This document shows, piece after piece, positions 48,301 through 59,922 of a stretch of DNA of 64,000 bases. Origin of the DNA: Costus lasius. Lineage: Eukaryota; Streptophyta; Magnoliopsida; Zingiberales; Costaceae. Where the stretch lies: NCBI GenBank assembly GCA_027563935.2, contig CM050449.1, positions 60,033,949-60,097,948 of the forward strand, in the 5' to 3' direction. The notes below the pieces were generated by a model, which saw only the letters and a program-made list of their open reading frames with translations, made no database searches and had not been told where the DNA came from. The position numbers were made by a program, and so were the translations under genes. Each line of letters opens with the position of its first letter. The first letter of the stretch is position 1.

Positions 48301-49032
48301 GACCCAGTTGGCCACAATGGAAACATCTGTTGTCCTTTGACCGCTTTATCTTTTGTTTCAAAGCCTTGTTGTAGCTCTTGATAGGGGCTTTGCCCTTCTT
48401 CCCCTTCTTCTTATTCCTTGAAGGAACCATCAAGACAGAGGATGAAGGCTTTCCCTTCTCAAGAGTCTGCTCTGTTGTGCAGAGCATATTCAGTAATTCT
48501 GCCGGAGTACAGTCGATTTTGTTCATATTAAAATTAATGATGAACGCATCGAAAGAAGTCGGAAGAGACTGCAAGATAATGTCTACAACAAGTTCTTGAT
48601 TGATGGTATGACCCAGTTTCTCTAGAGCTTCTTTGTACCCAATCATCTTGAGTACGTGAGCTCCCACTGGACTTCCTTCAGTCAGTTTGCTATGAAAGAA
48701 AATGTTCGTCAAGTTATAGCGTTCTGTCCTTGCCTGTGCAGCATACAGCATTTTCAGATTTGCTATGATATCAATAGCAGACAAATCCTCATGCTGACGC
48801 TGTAGCTCAGGCGTCATTGACGCAAGCATAAGGAAAGCGACATCAGTACTATCACTGACGTGCTTCTCATAAGCATCTCGAACCGCCCTTGTGGCATTCG
48901 CAGCGGGTTGAGCCGGCATTGCCGACTCAAGGACGTACAGGTTCCTCTCAGCTTTGAGGACAATCTTCAGCTGTCTGTACCAGTCTGAGAAGTTTGGCCC
49001 AGCAAACTTCTCCTTTTCTAATATGGATCGCA
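45306..49032 (-). pseudogene. E7 gag-pol, main part
   Basis: In sense direction the frame enters at 49032 and runs open through gag (knuckle CFHCGQLGHWKKDC intact), protease and integrase to TAG at 46631-46633, which replaces the Trp of NQVWDLV at the RT start. It then continues open through RT (YVDD) into RNase H until E8 at 45305. A Leu-rich gag segment has one extra residue relative to E9 (TLEKGKP). The nominal start codon, at 58081-58079 beyond E10, is ACG. With one further TAG in the tail (26975-26977) and two insertions the copy is dead. Confidence 0.93.
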
Positions 49033-49037
49033 AGTTG
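49033..49037. repeat. E10 target-site duplication (partner 58069-58073)
   Basis: agttg on both sides of E10; joining the flanks restores the E7 gag N-terminus. Confidence 0.96.
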
Positions 49038-50713
49038 TGAAAGTCCCCTTCAAGGGGGAGCGCAAAGGGGATGAAACCCTAACGAAGGGGGCGCATGAAA
49101 TTTTATAGGGTTTCATGTAGATCATTTGCATGAATACTTATATGATCAACTTTTAAGGATGAGAAGTATTTCATACCGAAGCCATGTGTTGGATGGCGTC
49201 TTGGAAGAGAGAGAGCAAAAGAGATCTCCTCCAAAGAAGACACACACCAAATGATGAAGGCTTCCTTCTTGCGCACCTCTTGTGCTAGCAAAAGTGCCAA
49301 GATGTTCTTGTTCGAATGGTAGGGATGATGAGATGATGCTTGGCCGAGAGTTCTCCCCTTGTCGTCAACACCTTCACCACACGAATATCGCAAGCCACGT
49401 CAAAGACAAGAGAGCAAAAACATTTAGGCGATATCAAGAGTGGCGTTACATGACTTCCCAAAATGGAAAGTCATGAAGCCATTCGCCAACGCCAAAACGC
49501 TTTCCTTCATGAACCATGCGTTCACATAGTGAACCGGTTCATTCTTTGGTTCAATTCGATTTGGTTCAAAGACCAAAATCAAACCAAGCCAAGCCAAGAC
49601 ATGGTCTAGACCTTCTATGAACCAAATGGCTCATGATCTAACCGTTCATCTCCTGATGCTCTTGATCTCACTGATCTAGCATCCATTCTCTCGATCAAAG
49701 CTTACCGATCTCAAGCCCTAATCAATCAAACATGATCAGACCAGATCTCACTTATAATCAGAGATTAAATCCCTTCAAACTGAATCCAAACAATTCAGTC
49801 CACACGATCTGACTTAAAGAAGCCATATCATCAAATTGTGTGACCCTAAGGGTTTCCTTTAAATGTCGGTAACGATAACTTGCGTTATCACGATCAGTGA
49901 GGGGTATCTAGCAACACATCACTGTCTCCCGATATAAAGGAAAGAGTCTTCCAAGACTACTCCCAAACCATAGCACAAGGGTGAATGCACTTCACTAGGC
50001 ATACATATATCCTTTGCCACTGGATGTTCTTATTGGACAAGCGTGTCAAGCCTGTGACTCCAATATGATGAGCATGATTAGATCAGATGAACATAGTCAT
50101 CTGGGTATGGCCATACACTTTCTCAATCATCTCATATAGGGGGGGGGCCCTTTTAGAACATCACACTCCTTAAACAAGGAGACGGCAATCCTTTATCTAT
50201 CACTAGTGCCCTAACCTGACTCATGATCATTATCCAAGATAGTCTATGATCATTATGTTTCAAATGATATTGAACTACCTCAAAACAATGACAATCATCA
50301 TTTAGAAACATAAGTGATCTCAAGTCAGAGGACATGTGCCACTTGTAGCATACAAGGAATATTCACATCGTGACAAGCAATTGAATATCCTAATAGGGTC
50401 TGTCCAGTACATCTAATGTACCCATGAGTCTACATCTTATTCCATGCTCGAAGCATCCTATAAGATCAGAACACATATTAGTCTCAATCATATCAAGGCT
50501 GTCTCATGTTCACCAAGATATCTCGACTAAGGACTTTATAGCATGTCAGCCTAGCTGAACAGCTTTGAGACATTATTCAGTAGTACACTTATTACAGCAG
50601 ACAAGGTAACAACCTGAATAATAACCATGCCTTTATAAACAGAAGAGTTTACTACATGATACTGATATAATCCCAAAGGCCTCAAACATTAGCCTTAAGG
50701 GCATACCCCAACA
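49038..50713 (-). repeat. E10 3' LTR (1676 bp)
   Basis: The sense start TGTTGGGG is at 50713 next to the polypurine tract, and the sense end ACTTTCA is at 49038. The antisense 64-codon ORF seen in other LTRs is broken here by a stop, while the DNA around it is conserved. Confidence 0.96.
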
Positions 50714-50714
50714 A

Positions 50715-50724
50715 TCTCCCACTT
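50715..50724 (-). other. E10 polypurine tract
   Basis: Sense AAGTGGGAGA, one base from the 3' LTR. Confidence 0.82.
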
Positions 50725-50733
50725 GCACTTAAT

Positions 50734-53700
50734 CTAATGGTTGAGAAATCTCAAACCCATATTATTACAGTGCTTCTCATGCTTCTGCTGTGCCAGAGGC
50801 TTGGTAAGCGGGTCAGCCAGATTGTCGTCTGTATGAACCTTGCAGATTTTGATCTCGCCACGATCAATGATCTCCCGGATCAAGTGAAACCGTCTCTGTA
50901 TGTGCTTGGACTTCTGGTGCGACCGTGGTTCCTTTGCTTGTGCGATTGCTCCAGTGTTATCACAAAAGATAACAAAAGGATCGACACTTGAAGGAACAAC
51001 ACCAAGTTCTCTCACGAACTTACGAATCCACACTGCCTCCTTGGATGCTTCCGAGGCTGCAACATACTCGGCTTCTGTTGTGGAATCAGCAACAGTTGAC
51101 TGTTTGAAACTCTTCCACACCACTGCTCCACCATTCAAGCTAAAAACATAGCCTGATTGCGATCGAAAATCATCCTGGTCCGACTGGAACGAAGCGTCAG
51201 TATATCCTTCTATACTGAGTTCTTCCTGACCACCATATATCAAGAACATATCTTTGGTCCTCCGCAGATATTTTAAAATGTTCTTGACCGCAATCCAGTG
51301 TGCCTGACCTGGATTACTTTGGAATCGACTAGTCACGCTTAACCCGTAAGCGACGTCTGGGCAAGTACACAACATCGCATACATAATGGACCCAATAGCC
51401 GAAGCATAAGGCGTATTGTCCATTTCATCTTTCTCAGTCTGTGTTTGTGGACACTGACTCCTCGAAAGATTCAGACCATGTCTGACTGGAAGATATCCTC
51501 TTTTAGAATTCTCTAAATGGAATCTCTCCAGGACTTTATCGATGTAAGTACTCTGGCACAGCCCGAGAAGCCTCTTAGATCTATCCCTGTAGATCTTCAC
51601 ACCTAATACATAGGCTGCTTCTCCTAGATCTTTCATCTGGAAACATTTCCTTAGCCATGCTTTAACAGCATGCAATTCAGGAATATCGTTTCCAATGATT
51701 AAGATATCATCGACGTAGAGGACTAGGAAAGTAATCACGCTCCCACTAAACCTCTTATATACACACGGGTCATCCTCGTTCTTGATGAAACCAAACTCAG
51801 AGATTGATTCATCAAAACGAATATTCCAGCTTCTAGATGCTTGCTTAAGTCCATAAATGGACTTCTTTAACTTGCATATTTTATGACGATCTGATGGATT
51901 AGTGAAACCTTCAGGTTGTGTCATATACACATCCTCATCCAGATTTCCATTAAGGAAAGCTGTTTTCACATCCATCTGCCAGATCTCATAATCGTAATAT
52001 GCTGCTATCGCGAAAAGAATCCGAATAGACTTAAACATGGCTACAGGAGAGAAAGTTTCATCATAATCTATCCCGTAGATTTGTTTGAAACCTTTCGCAA
52101 CTAGCCTGCCTTTATAGGTAACCACGTTACCATCCATGTCAATCTTCTTCTTGAAGATCCATTTACAGCCTATAGGGATTACTCCCGGAGGCGGATCAAC
52201 CAAATCCCAGACTTGGTTATCTGACATGGAGTCCATCTCGGCTCGCATAGCTTCAAGCCATCTAGCTGACTCCGGTCCACTGACCGCATCCGCATAAGTG
52301 AGGGGTTCATCATTATCAATGATGTAGACTCCGTCATAACGCTCAGGCTGTCGACGGATCCTTCCCGATCTTCGCGGTTCCCGTGATATTTGAGCCTCAG
52401 GTTGTTCAGTAACCTGATCTACCGGCTCAGGCACATCCAACTGTGCTTGACTACTTTGTCCATTCTCTGGATTCTCATCCAGCTTTATTTCTCTCCCACT
52501 GGCTTCTTGCAGAAGAAACTCCTTCTCAAGAAATATTGCCGTCCGAGCAACAAATACTTTGTTCTCTTTGGGATCGTAGAAATAATAACCCTTAGTTTCC
52601 TTAGGGTAACCGACAAAGATGCATTTCTCAGATCTGCTCTCCAGTTTCCCAGAGGCGAGCTTTTTGACATAAGCCTCGCAACCCCAGATCCTGATAAATG
52701 TCAAGCTCGGCTGTTTCCCATACCATAACTCATATGGAGTCTTAGAAACTGCCTTGGATGGCACTCGGTTTAGTACCTTTGCAGCTGTTTCCAGTGCAAA
52801 TCCCCAAAAGGAGTAAGGTAGAGTAGCCTGACTCATCATAGAACGAACCATATCAAGTAACGTTCTATTTCTCCTCTCGGACACACCATTCCATTGTGGT
52901 GTTCCTGGTGGAGTGAGCTGTGAGATAATCCCACACTCCTTTAGATAGTCAGTAAACGCATGACTCAGGTATTCTCCACCTCGATCAGAACGAAGTGCCT
53001 TGATATTTCGGCCTAGCTGATTTTGTACTTCATTTTTGAACTCTTTGAACTTGTCAAAAGATTCACTCTTATGTCTCATAAGATAGACATACCCATATCT
53101 ACTGAAATCATCAGTAAAGGTAATGAAGTACTGATAGCCACCTCTGGCATGTTTACTAAATGGCCCACACACATCACTGTGTATAAGGTCAAGTAAACCT
53201 GAAGCCCTTTGACCTTTGTGAGAAAAAGGAGACTTCGTCATTTTACCCATTAAACAAGCTTTGCATGTATCAATCTCCTCATAGGAGAATGATCCCAGCA
53301 GTCCATGATCATGCAACCGCTTAATGCGCTTCTTGTTAATATGGCCTAAACGACTATGCCATAGCAAGGTGCTGTCATTAGCATACTTGGCTTTCTTATT
53401 ATCAATGTTTTGTATAGAATATTCCATGTCCAACATGAATAACCCATTGTTAATTGAACCAGTAGCATAAACAATATTATCAAGAGTAAGATAACACTTT
53501 GAAATCTTGCATTCAAAGGAAAACCCTTTCCTGACAAGAGCAGGAATAGAGATAATATTTTTGGTAATACTGGGTAAAAAATAACAATTGTTTAATTCTA
53601 ATACAATGCTAGATGGTAATGAGATGAAATAGTCTCCTACAGCAACAGCAGCAACCCGTGCCCCGTTTCCAACGCGTAGGTCCACCTCATGCTGTCCCAC

Positions 53701-54618
53701 CTGTCTTCTTCTCTTGAGTTCCTGTACATTTGAACAAATGTGAACTCCACATGCAGTGTCCAACACCCATGAAACAGAAGAAGATGATATCATGACCTCA
53801 GTCACAAATATACCTGAGCCAGAAGCAATGCTTCCCCTCTTGTCTCCTTGGAGCGCTTTATAGTCCTTTTTCCAGTGACCCAGCTGGCCACAGTGGAAAC
53901 ACCTGTTGTCCTTCGACCGCTTCACCTTTTGTTTCAGCGCCTTACTGTAGTTCTTGACAGGGGCTTTGCCCTTCTTCCCCTTCTTCTTGTTCCTTGAAGG
54001 AATCATTAAGACAGAGGTTGAAGGCTTTCCCTTCAGAGTTTCCTCAGTAGTCAAGAGCATATTCAGCAGCTCTGCCGGAGTACAATCGATTTTGTTCATA
54101 TTAAAGTTAATAATGAACGCATCGAAAGAAGGCGGGAGAGACTGCAGAATAATATCTACAGCAAGCTCCTGGTTGATGGTATGCCCCAGTTTCTCCAGAG
54201 CCTCCTTGTGCCCAATCATCTTGAGCACGTGAGCTCCCACTGGGCTCCCTTCAGCCAGTTTGCTCTGAAAGAAAAGCTTTGTCAGATTATAGCGTTCTGT
54301 CCTCGCCTGTGCAGCATACAGCATCTTGAGGTTCGCTATAATCTCTATAGCCGACATATCCTCATGCTGACGCTGCAGCGGTGGCGTCATAGACGCTAGC
54401 ATCAGGCAAGCGACATCAATGCTATCATTGACGTGCTTTTCATAGGCATCACGAACCGCCCTTGCGGCGTTCGCAGCGGGTTGAGGCGGCACAGCCGTCT
54501 CGAGGACATACAGTTTCCTCTCTGCCTTAAGAACGATCTTAAGGTGTCCGAACCAGTCTGAGAAGTTTGGCCCAGCAAACTTCTCCCTTTCCAGTAGGGA
54601 TCGCACATTGAAGCTCAT
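50734..54618 (-). CDS. E10 gag-pol polyprotein (1294 aa), open frame
   Basis: One uninterrupted frame encodes all retrotransposition functions. Gag covers about residues 1-260. The zinc knuckle at 240-253 has C240, C243 and H248, but Y253 replaces the last Cys. Protease has LDTACG with Asp about 287. Integrase has an HHCC region followed by D482, D545 and E581, a D,D(35)E core. RT has D883 in QMDVKTAFL and YVDD at 968-971. RNase H has D1141, E1184 and D1220. The CTRPDV segment reads CTCPDV here. The nominal ATG at 54618 lies 21 nt downstream of an acceptor-like TTGTAG; if the leader intron is spliced, the frame starts ten codons earlier, in the LTR. The protein would act in cytoplasmic virus-like particles and then in nuclear integration. 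Confidence 0.95.
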   Translation of the reverse strand: MSFNVRSLLEREKFAGPNFSDWFGHLKIVLKAERKLYVLETAVPPQPAANAARAVRDAYEKHVNDSIDVACLMLASMTPPLQRQHEDMSAIEIIANLKMLYAAQARTERYNLTKLFFQSKLAEGSPVGAHVLKMIGHKEALEKLGHTINQELAVDIILQSLPPSFDAFIINFNMNKIDCTPAELLNMLLTTEETLKGKPSTSVLMIPSRNKKKGKKGKAPVKNYSKALKQKVKRSKDNRCFHCGQLGHWKKDYKALQGDKRGSIASGSGIFVTEVMISSSSVSWVLDTACGVHICSNVQELKRRRQVGQHEVDLRVGNGARVAAVAVGDYFISLPSSIVLELNNCYFLPSITKNIISIPALVRKGFSFECKISKCYLTLDNIVYATGSINNGLFMLDMEYSIQNIDNKKAKYANDSTLLWHSRLGHINKKRIKRLHDHGLLGSFSYEEIDTCKACLMGKMTKSPFSHKGQRASGLLDLIHSDVCGPFSKHARGGYQYFITFTDDFSRYGYVYLMRHKSESFDKFKEFKNEVQNQLGRNIKALRSDRGGEYLSHAFTDYLKECGIISQLTPPGTPQWNGVSERRNRTLLDMVRSMMSQATLPYSFWGFALETAAKVLNRVPSKAVSKTPYELWYGKQPSLTFIRIWGCEAYVKKLASGKLESRSEKCIFVGYPKETKGYYFYDPKENKVFVARTAIFLEKEFLLQEASGREIKLDENPENGQSSQAQLDVPEPVDQVTEQPEAQISREPRRSGRIRRQPERYDGVYIIDNDEPLTYADAVSGPESARWLEAMRAEMDSMSDNQVWDLVDPPPGVIPIGCKWIFKKKIDMDGNVVTYKGRLVAKGFKQIYGIDYDETFSPVAMFKSIRILFAIAAYYDYEIWQMDVKTAFLNGNLDEDVYMTQPEGFTNPSDRHKICKLKKSIYGLKQASRSWNIRFDESISEFGFIKNEDDPCVYKRFSGSVITFLVLYVDDILIIGNDIPELHAVKAWLRKCFQMKDLGEAAYVLGVKIYRDRSKRLLGLCQSTYIDKVLERFHLENSKRGYLPVRHGLNLSRSQCPQTQTEKDEMDNTPYASAIGSIMYAMLCTCPDVAYGLSVTSRFQSNPGQAHWIAVKNILKYLRRTKDMFLIYGGQEELSIEGYTDASFQSDQDDFRSQSGYVFSLNGGAVVWKSFKQSTVADSTTEAEYVAASEASKEAVWIRKFVRELGVVPSSVDPFVIFCDNTGAIAQAKEPRSHQKSKHIQRRFHLIREIIDRGEIKICKVHTDDNLADPLTKPLAQQKHEKHCNNMGLRFLNH

Positions 54619-54928
54619 GGTGTTCGTTGCTGCAGGAATCTACAACAATGCAAGAACAGCAAGGTCAGTATCAATGTTCAGAATAAATCTAGGACTTAAG
54701 AAAGATTCTTTTTCTCACTATTTTATTTGGCTGAAAAATCCAGCAAAACAGCCCGAAAGAGTAACACTCTTTTAGTGAGATGGGATCCAGATTTCATACT
54801 TGGTCTCCGCGTCCCGTTCTGACGAGATAAGATGCACAGAGAGTACAAGCACTAATCTCTGGTAGGCTATCCCAGCCAATCGCCAACCCATGCGATTCCC
54901 CTTCACCTGGGCAATCCAGCAGACTGTG

Positions 54929-55150
54929 CCAACTGAGTTGGTACAACACAGTCTCTGATCCCACAGATGGCTGCCTCCATGTGCTCCCATATGCGCCACA
55001 TATGTAGCTTACATGGTCAAGCTGACCCGACCTACTCCCTGGACCACCACGTGCTATGCTGAGCAACGAGAAGCGATAAATCCCTTCTCTGTAATACGCA
55101 GGTGTAATCCAGCACCGTCTGAAGATAGATGGACGTGCCCACTGAGTGGG
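54929..55150 (-). other. E10 leader twin hairpins
   Basis: Sense CCCAC-TCA-GTGGG at 55150-55138 and CCAAC-TCA-GTTGG at 54941-54929, spacing 209 nt. The second has the full outer stem GACTGTG/CACAGTC. Confidence 0.58.
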
Positions 55151-56378
55151 TACAACACGGCTCCAACGATAGTCAGAACAGTGAGGTTTCGCGTCAGAAG
55201 GCTTACGAGCTTGATATTTTAGCGTTTGGATTTTAACGGTCTTTTATCTTCTTCACTATCATGCAATTCCTATGGTGATAGCAGAAGATAAATAAATCAT
55301 GCTGTTCTACTTATTTAAACAATAAAAGAAAGCATGCATCTTATGTGGTAAAAGCCCATAGCCTAAGTAAAACCTTAATTTATCTTAAGTCTTCACTTGC
55401 TTTTCTTTATGGGTTTTTAGCTGCTCATCTGGCCCAACCCAGGGCCCCAGCGCTCAATGCAGCTCAGGTGCGCCCACCAGCTGTATGCGCCTCTGCGATG
55501 TGTGCTTTTGTGCTCTTGTCTAATCAAAATACATTTTGATCTATCTAGACAAGCTTGACTCGCAGGTCAAATATACAATAAATTAATGAACAATGTGATT
55601 CACAAATCACAATAAAATTAATTTACAAGTTAAATCCAGGCTCGCAGGCCCCAGCACAGCACACATTTAACATGGGCAGCCCACATAAGAATAAACAAAC
55701 AAGCATAGGCATCAAACAACATGTGATCCAATTAAAAGAAAATAAATTTTGAAAACCCCATTGGCATCAATTTTAATTTTCTTATGAGTCCTACAACCTT
55801 ACAATGGTCCATTGATAGGGATCCACTCATCCATCTAGTCAGATCCTCTACCCCTTGCATGCACCAAGTCCTAACTGACTCGAGTTGACCTAATGGTCAA
55901 CCATGCATGCGTCAAGGGCTGAACAACCCTCATGAGTTCTGGCAAGCGGGTGTGACCCCGGGCCTAACTCATGTGTGTTCAATGGTCGTCTCAACCAGAC
56001 CTCGCTACACGCCCTTGATGCAGTCAACCTATAGCCACCTCTTGCTTGCGCACAGGTGCTATCTGGTCAACCCATCTAGGCTGTCAGATGGTCTGATCAG
56101 ACTTGGATCTATTCTAGATGATGCTTTCAACCCCATCAACCCATCTAAGGGATTATAGTAGGCGCATTAGATCTAATGGGCGCGCAAGGTAAGTTTTTCC
56201 TTTTGAAAACATTAACAAGCGCTAACCAAAAACATTATACATGCGCAAATCAAGATAAACATACATCTAAGAGCTTAAACTAGCATGTAGTTTATTTCGG
56301 CATGTACATAGATCTATACTTTGCAAGCGCAAACAAGGATCACTCAAAGCAACCATATGATTCATGCATAAACCATAA
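55151..56378 (-). other. E10 leader, upstream part, no gene seen
   Basis: Untranslated leader homologous to E8, E1 and E9; no conserved frame. Confidence 0.68.
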
Positions 56379-56390
56379 GCTCTGATACCA
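56379..56390 (-). other. E10 primer-binding site
   Basis: Sense TGGTATCAGAGC two bases from the 5' LTR. Confidence 0.92.
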
Positions 56391-56392
56391 TT

Positions 56393-58068
56393 TGAAAGTC
56401 CCCTTCAAGGGGGAGCGCAAAGGGGATGAAACCCTAACGAAGGGGGCGCATGAAATTTTATAGGGTTTCATGTAGATCGTTTGCATGAATACTTATATGA
56501 TCAACTTTTAAGGATGAGAAGTATTTCATACCGAAGCCATGTGTTGGATGGCGTCTTGGAAGAGAGAGAGCAAAAGAGATCTCCTCCAAAGAAGACACAC
56601 ACCAAATGATGAAGGCTTCCTTCTTGCGCACCTCTTGTGCTAGCAAAAGTGCCAAGATGTTCTTGTTCGAATGGTAGGGATGATGAGATGATGCTTGGCC
56701 GAGAGTTCTCCCCTTGTCGTCAACACCTTCACCACACGAATATCGCAAGCCACGTCAAAGACAAGAGAGCAAAAACAATTAGGCGATATCAAGAGTGGCG
56801 TTACATGACTTCCCAAAATGGAAAGTCATGAAGCCATTCGCCAACGCCAAAACTCTTTCCTTCATGAACCATGCGTTCACATAGTGAACCGGTTCATTCT
56901 TTGGTTCAATTCGATTTGGTTCAAAGACCAAAATCAAACCAAGCCAAGCCAAGACATGGTCTAGACCTTCTATGAACCAAATGGCTCATGATCTAACCGT
57001 TCATCTCCTGATGCTCTTGATCTCACTGATCTAGCATCCATTCTCTCGATCAAAGCTTACCGATCTCAAGCCCTAATCAATCAAACATGATCAGACCAGA
57101 TCTCACTTATAATCAGAGATTAAATCCCTTCAAACTGAATCCAAACAATTCAGTCCACACGATCTGACTTAAAGAAGCCATATCATCAAATTGTGTGACC
57201 CTAAGGGTTTCCTTTAAATGTCGGTAACGATAACTTGCGTTATCACGATCAGTGAGGGGTATCTAGCAACACATCACTGTCTCCCGATATAAAGGAAAGA
57301 GTCTTCCAAGACTACTCCCAAACCATAGCACAAGGGTGAATGCACTTCACTAGGCATACATATATCCTTTGCCACTGGATGTTCTTATTGGACAAGCGTG
57401 TCAAGCCTGTGACTCCAATACGATGAGCATGATTAGATCAGATGAACATAGTCATCTGGGTATGGCCATACACTTTCTCAATCATCTCATATAGGGGGGG
57501 GGCCCTTTTAGAACATCACACTCCTTAAACAAGGAGACGGCAATCCTTTTTCTATCACTAGTGCCCTAACCTGACTCATGATCATTATCCAAGATAGTCT
57601 ATGATCATTATGTTTCAAATGATATTGAACTACCTCAAAACAATGACAATCATCATTTAGAAACACAAGTGATCTCAAGTCAGAGGACATGTGCCACTTC
57701 TAGCATACAAGGAATATTCACATCGTGACAAGCAATTGAATATCCTAATAGGGTCTGTCCAGTACATCTAATGTACCCATGAGTCTACATCTTATTCCAT
57801 GCTCGAAGCATCCTATAAGATCAGAACACATATTAGTCTCAATCATATCAAGGCTGTCTCATGTTCACCAAGATATCTCGACTAAGGACTTTATAGCATG
57901 TCAGCCTAGCTGAACAGCTTTGAGACATTATTCAGTAGTACACTTATTACAGCAGACAAGGTAACAACCTGAATAATAACCATGCCTTTATAAACAGAAG
58001 AGTTTACTACATGATACTGATATAATCCCAAAGGCCTCAAACATTAGCCTTAAGGGCATACCCCAACA
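56393..58068 (-). repeat. E10 5' LTR (1676 bp)
   Basis: Same length as 49038-50713. Differences include 49127/56482 region, 49417/56772 region and the ATGTGCCACTT(G/C)TAG site. It is followed by the agttg duplication at 58069-58073. Confidence 0.96.
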
Positions 58069-58073
58069 AGTTG

Positions 58074-58102
58074 AGCCCCGTGGTGTTCGTTGCTGCAGGA
58101 AT
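58074..58102 (-). pseudogene. E7 gag N-terminus with ACG at the nominal start
   Basis: In sense direction the short exon remnant 58102-58082 (seven codons after TTGTAG) is followed by ACG at 58081-58079 where E1, E8, E9 and E10 have ATG. The frame then continues via the E10 insertion site into 49032. Together with ACG in E5 this suggests the codon is not the true start. Confidence 0.8.
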
Positions 58103-58385
58103 CTACAACATAGCAAGAACAACAAGGTCAATATCCATGTTAGAATCATTCCAGGACTTAGAGTGATTCTCTTCTCACTATTTTATCTGACTGAAAATCC
58201 AATAAAACAGCCCGAAAGAGTCAAACTCTTTTAGTGAGATGGGATCCAGATTTCATACTTGATCTCCGCGTCGCTCAGGCGAGATAAGGTGCACAGAGAG
58301 CCCAAGCACTAATCACTAGTAGGAAATCCATGCCAATCGCCAACCCGTGCGATTCCCCTTCATCTAGGCAATCCAGAAGACTGTG

Positions 58386-58606
58386 CCAACTGAGTTGGTA
58401 CAACACAATCTCTGATTCCTCAGATGGCTGCCTCCATATAGCTATCATATGCCCAACATGTAGCCTATATGGTCAAGCTGACCTGACCTACTTCCTGGAC
58501 CACCACGTGCTATGCTGAGCAACGAGAAGCGATAAATCCCTTCTCTGTAGCATGTAGGTGTAATCACGCACCGTCTGAGGATAGCTGGGCGTGCCCACTG
58601 AGTGGG
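58386..58606 (-). other. E7 leader twin hairpins
   Basis: Sense CCCAC-TCA-GTGGG at 58606-58594 and CCAAC-TCA-GTTGG at 58398-58386, spacing 208 nt. Confidence 0.55.
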
Positions 58607-59909
58607 TACAACACGGCCCCAACGATAGTCAGAACAGTGAGGTTTCGCATCAGAAGGCAATCGAAAGCTTGATATTGACGTTGGATTTTATCGGTCTTTT
58701 ATCTTCTTACTATCATGCAAATTCTATAGTGATAGCAGAAGAATAAAACATACATGTGCTAATATTACTTAAAGCAGTAAATAGAAAGCACAATTATCTT
58801 ATGTGGTAAACGCCCATAAAAATATAAGTGAAACCCTAGTTTGACTTAAATCTTCATTTGAGCTCTTTATGGCATCCTTGTTCTTCATTGGGCCTAGCCC
58901 GGCCCCAAACGCCATCTGCAGCTCAAATGCGCCCACCAGACAGAATGCGCCTGTTCTAGAGTCGAACTCTAGACCTCCCACCTAGTGACGCCAATAGCTG
59001 CAAACGCTTCTGCCATTTGTGCTGTGTTCTCATGTCAGATCAAAATTACATTTTAAAAACTATCTAGACGTGGATTGACTCGCAGGTCAATTATACATTG
59101 ATATAATTTCAAATGTGACTCGCATATCACATCAAATATATTAATTTCCAGGCTCGCAGGCCCCAGCACAGCATACAAAATAGGGCAACCCACATAAGAT
59201 TAAATAAACACTCAATATACTCAATGCAACATGTTAAACATGTACTACATGTGATCCAAACAGAAATAAAATTTTAGAAAAGCCCATGGCATGAATTTTA
59301 TTTTCTTATGTGCCCCACTACCTTACAACGGTCCATTAACAGATATCCACTCGTCAGACCAAGTTAGACCCACTGCCCTTGCACGCACCCAGTCATAACT
59401 GACTTGCGTCGACCCAATGGTCGACTATGCATGCCTTAAGAGCTGAACGTCCCACATGATCTCCGGCAAGCGGGTGTGACCCCGGGCCATAATCATGTTC
59501 GTTCACTAGGCGCCTCAAACAGACATCGCTACACGCCCTTCTGCAGTCGGCTTATAGCCACCTGTACAGTTTGCGCACAGGTGCTATCCAGCCACCCATC
59601 CAGGCTGTCAGATAGTCCGATTAGGCTGTTGGGTCCATACTTGACTAACGACTTCAAAAATGTTAACCCGTCTAAGTGTTAGAAGTAGGCACACTAATAG
59701 ATCTAGTGGAGTCGCGCATGAAGATAATTTTGCTTGAAAAACAACATACGCGCAAATTATGTATGTTAAGATTCATCTAACATCACATGCGCAAGCAAGT
59801 ATGTAAACATGTGCATCATGTAGTCGCATGTGAACATAAACAAGATCTACCCAATAACTTAAGCATGGATCACAAGAAGGCAATCATATGCATCAAGTCA
59901 TACAACCTG
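58607..59909 (-). other. E7 leader, upstream part, no gene seen
   Basis: Homologous to the other leaders with more substitutions; no conserved frame. Confidence 0.65.
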
Positions 59910-59921
59910 GCTCTGATACCA
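59910..59921 (-). other. E7 primer-binding site
   Basis: Sense TGGTATCAGAGC, one base from the 5' LTR end. Confidence 0.9.
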
Positions 59922-59922
59922 C

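Larger units (their letters stand above)
54640..56531 (-). other. E10 candidate leader intron (1892 bp)
   Basis: The donor GTATGA follows ATGGCTTCG (56540-56532) in the 5' LTR. The acceptor ttcttgcattgttgtag ends at 54640, 21 nt before the gag ATG. The third codon differs from the other copies (TCG, not ATG), yet the donor and phase are kept, which argues that the splice junction and not the second ATG is what is conserved. Confidence 0.63.
49038..58068 (-). mobile_element. E10: Ty1/copia element with intact gag-pol frame (9031 bp)
   Basis: Both LTRs are 1676 bp (49038-50713 and 56393-58068) and differ at about seven sites. Primer site 56379-56390, leader, uninterrupted gag-pol 54618-50734, polypurine tract 50715-50724. 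Perfect duplication agttg. It sits in the gag start of E7 in the same orientation. It is the best candidate in the window for a recently autonomous element, although the zinc knuckle has lost a ligand. Confidence 0.97.
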
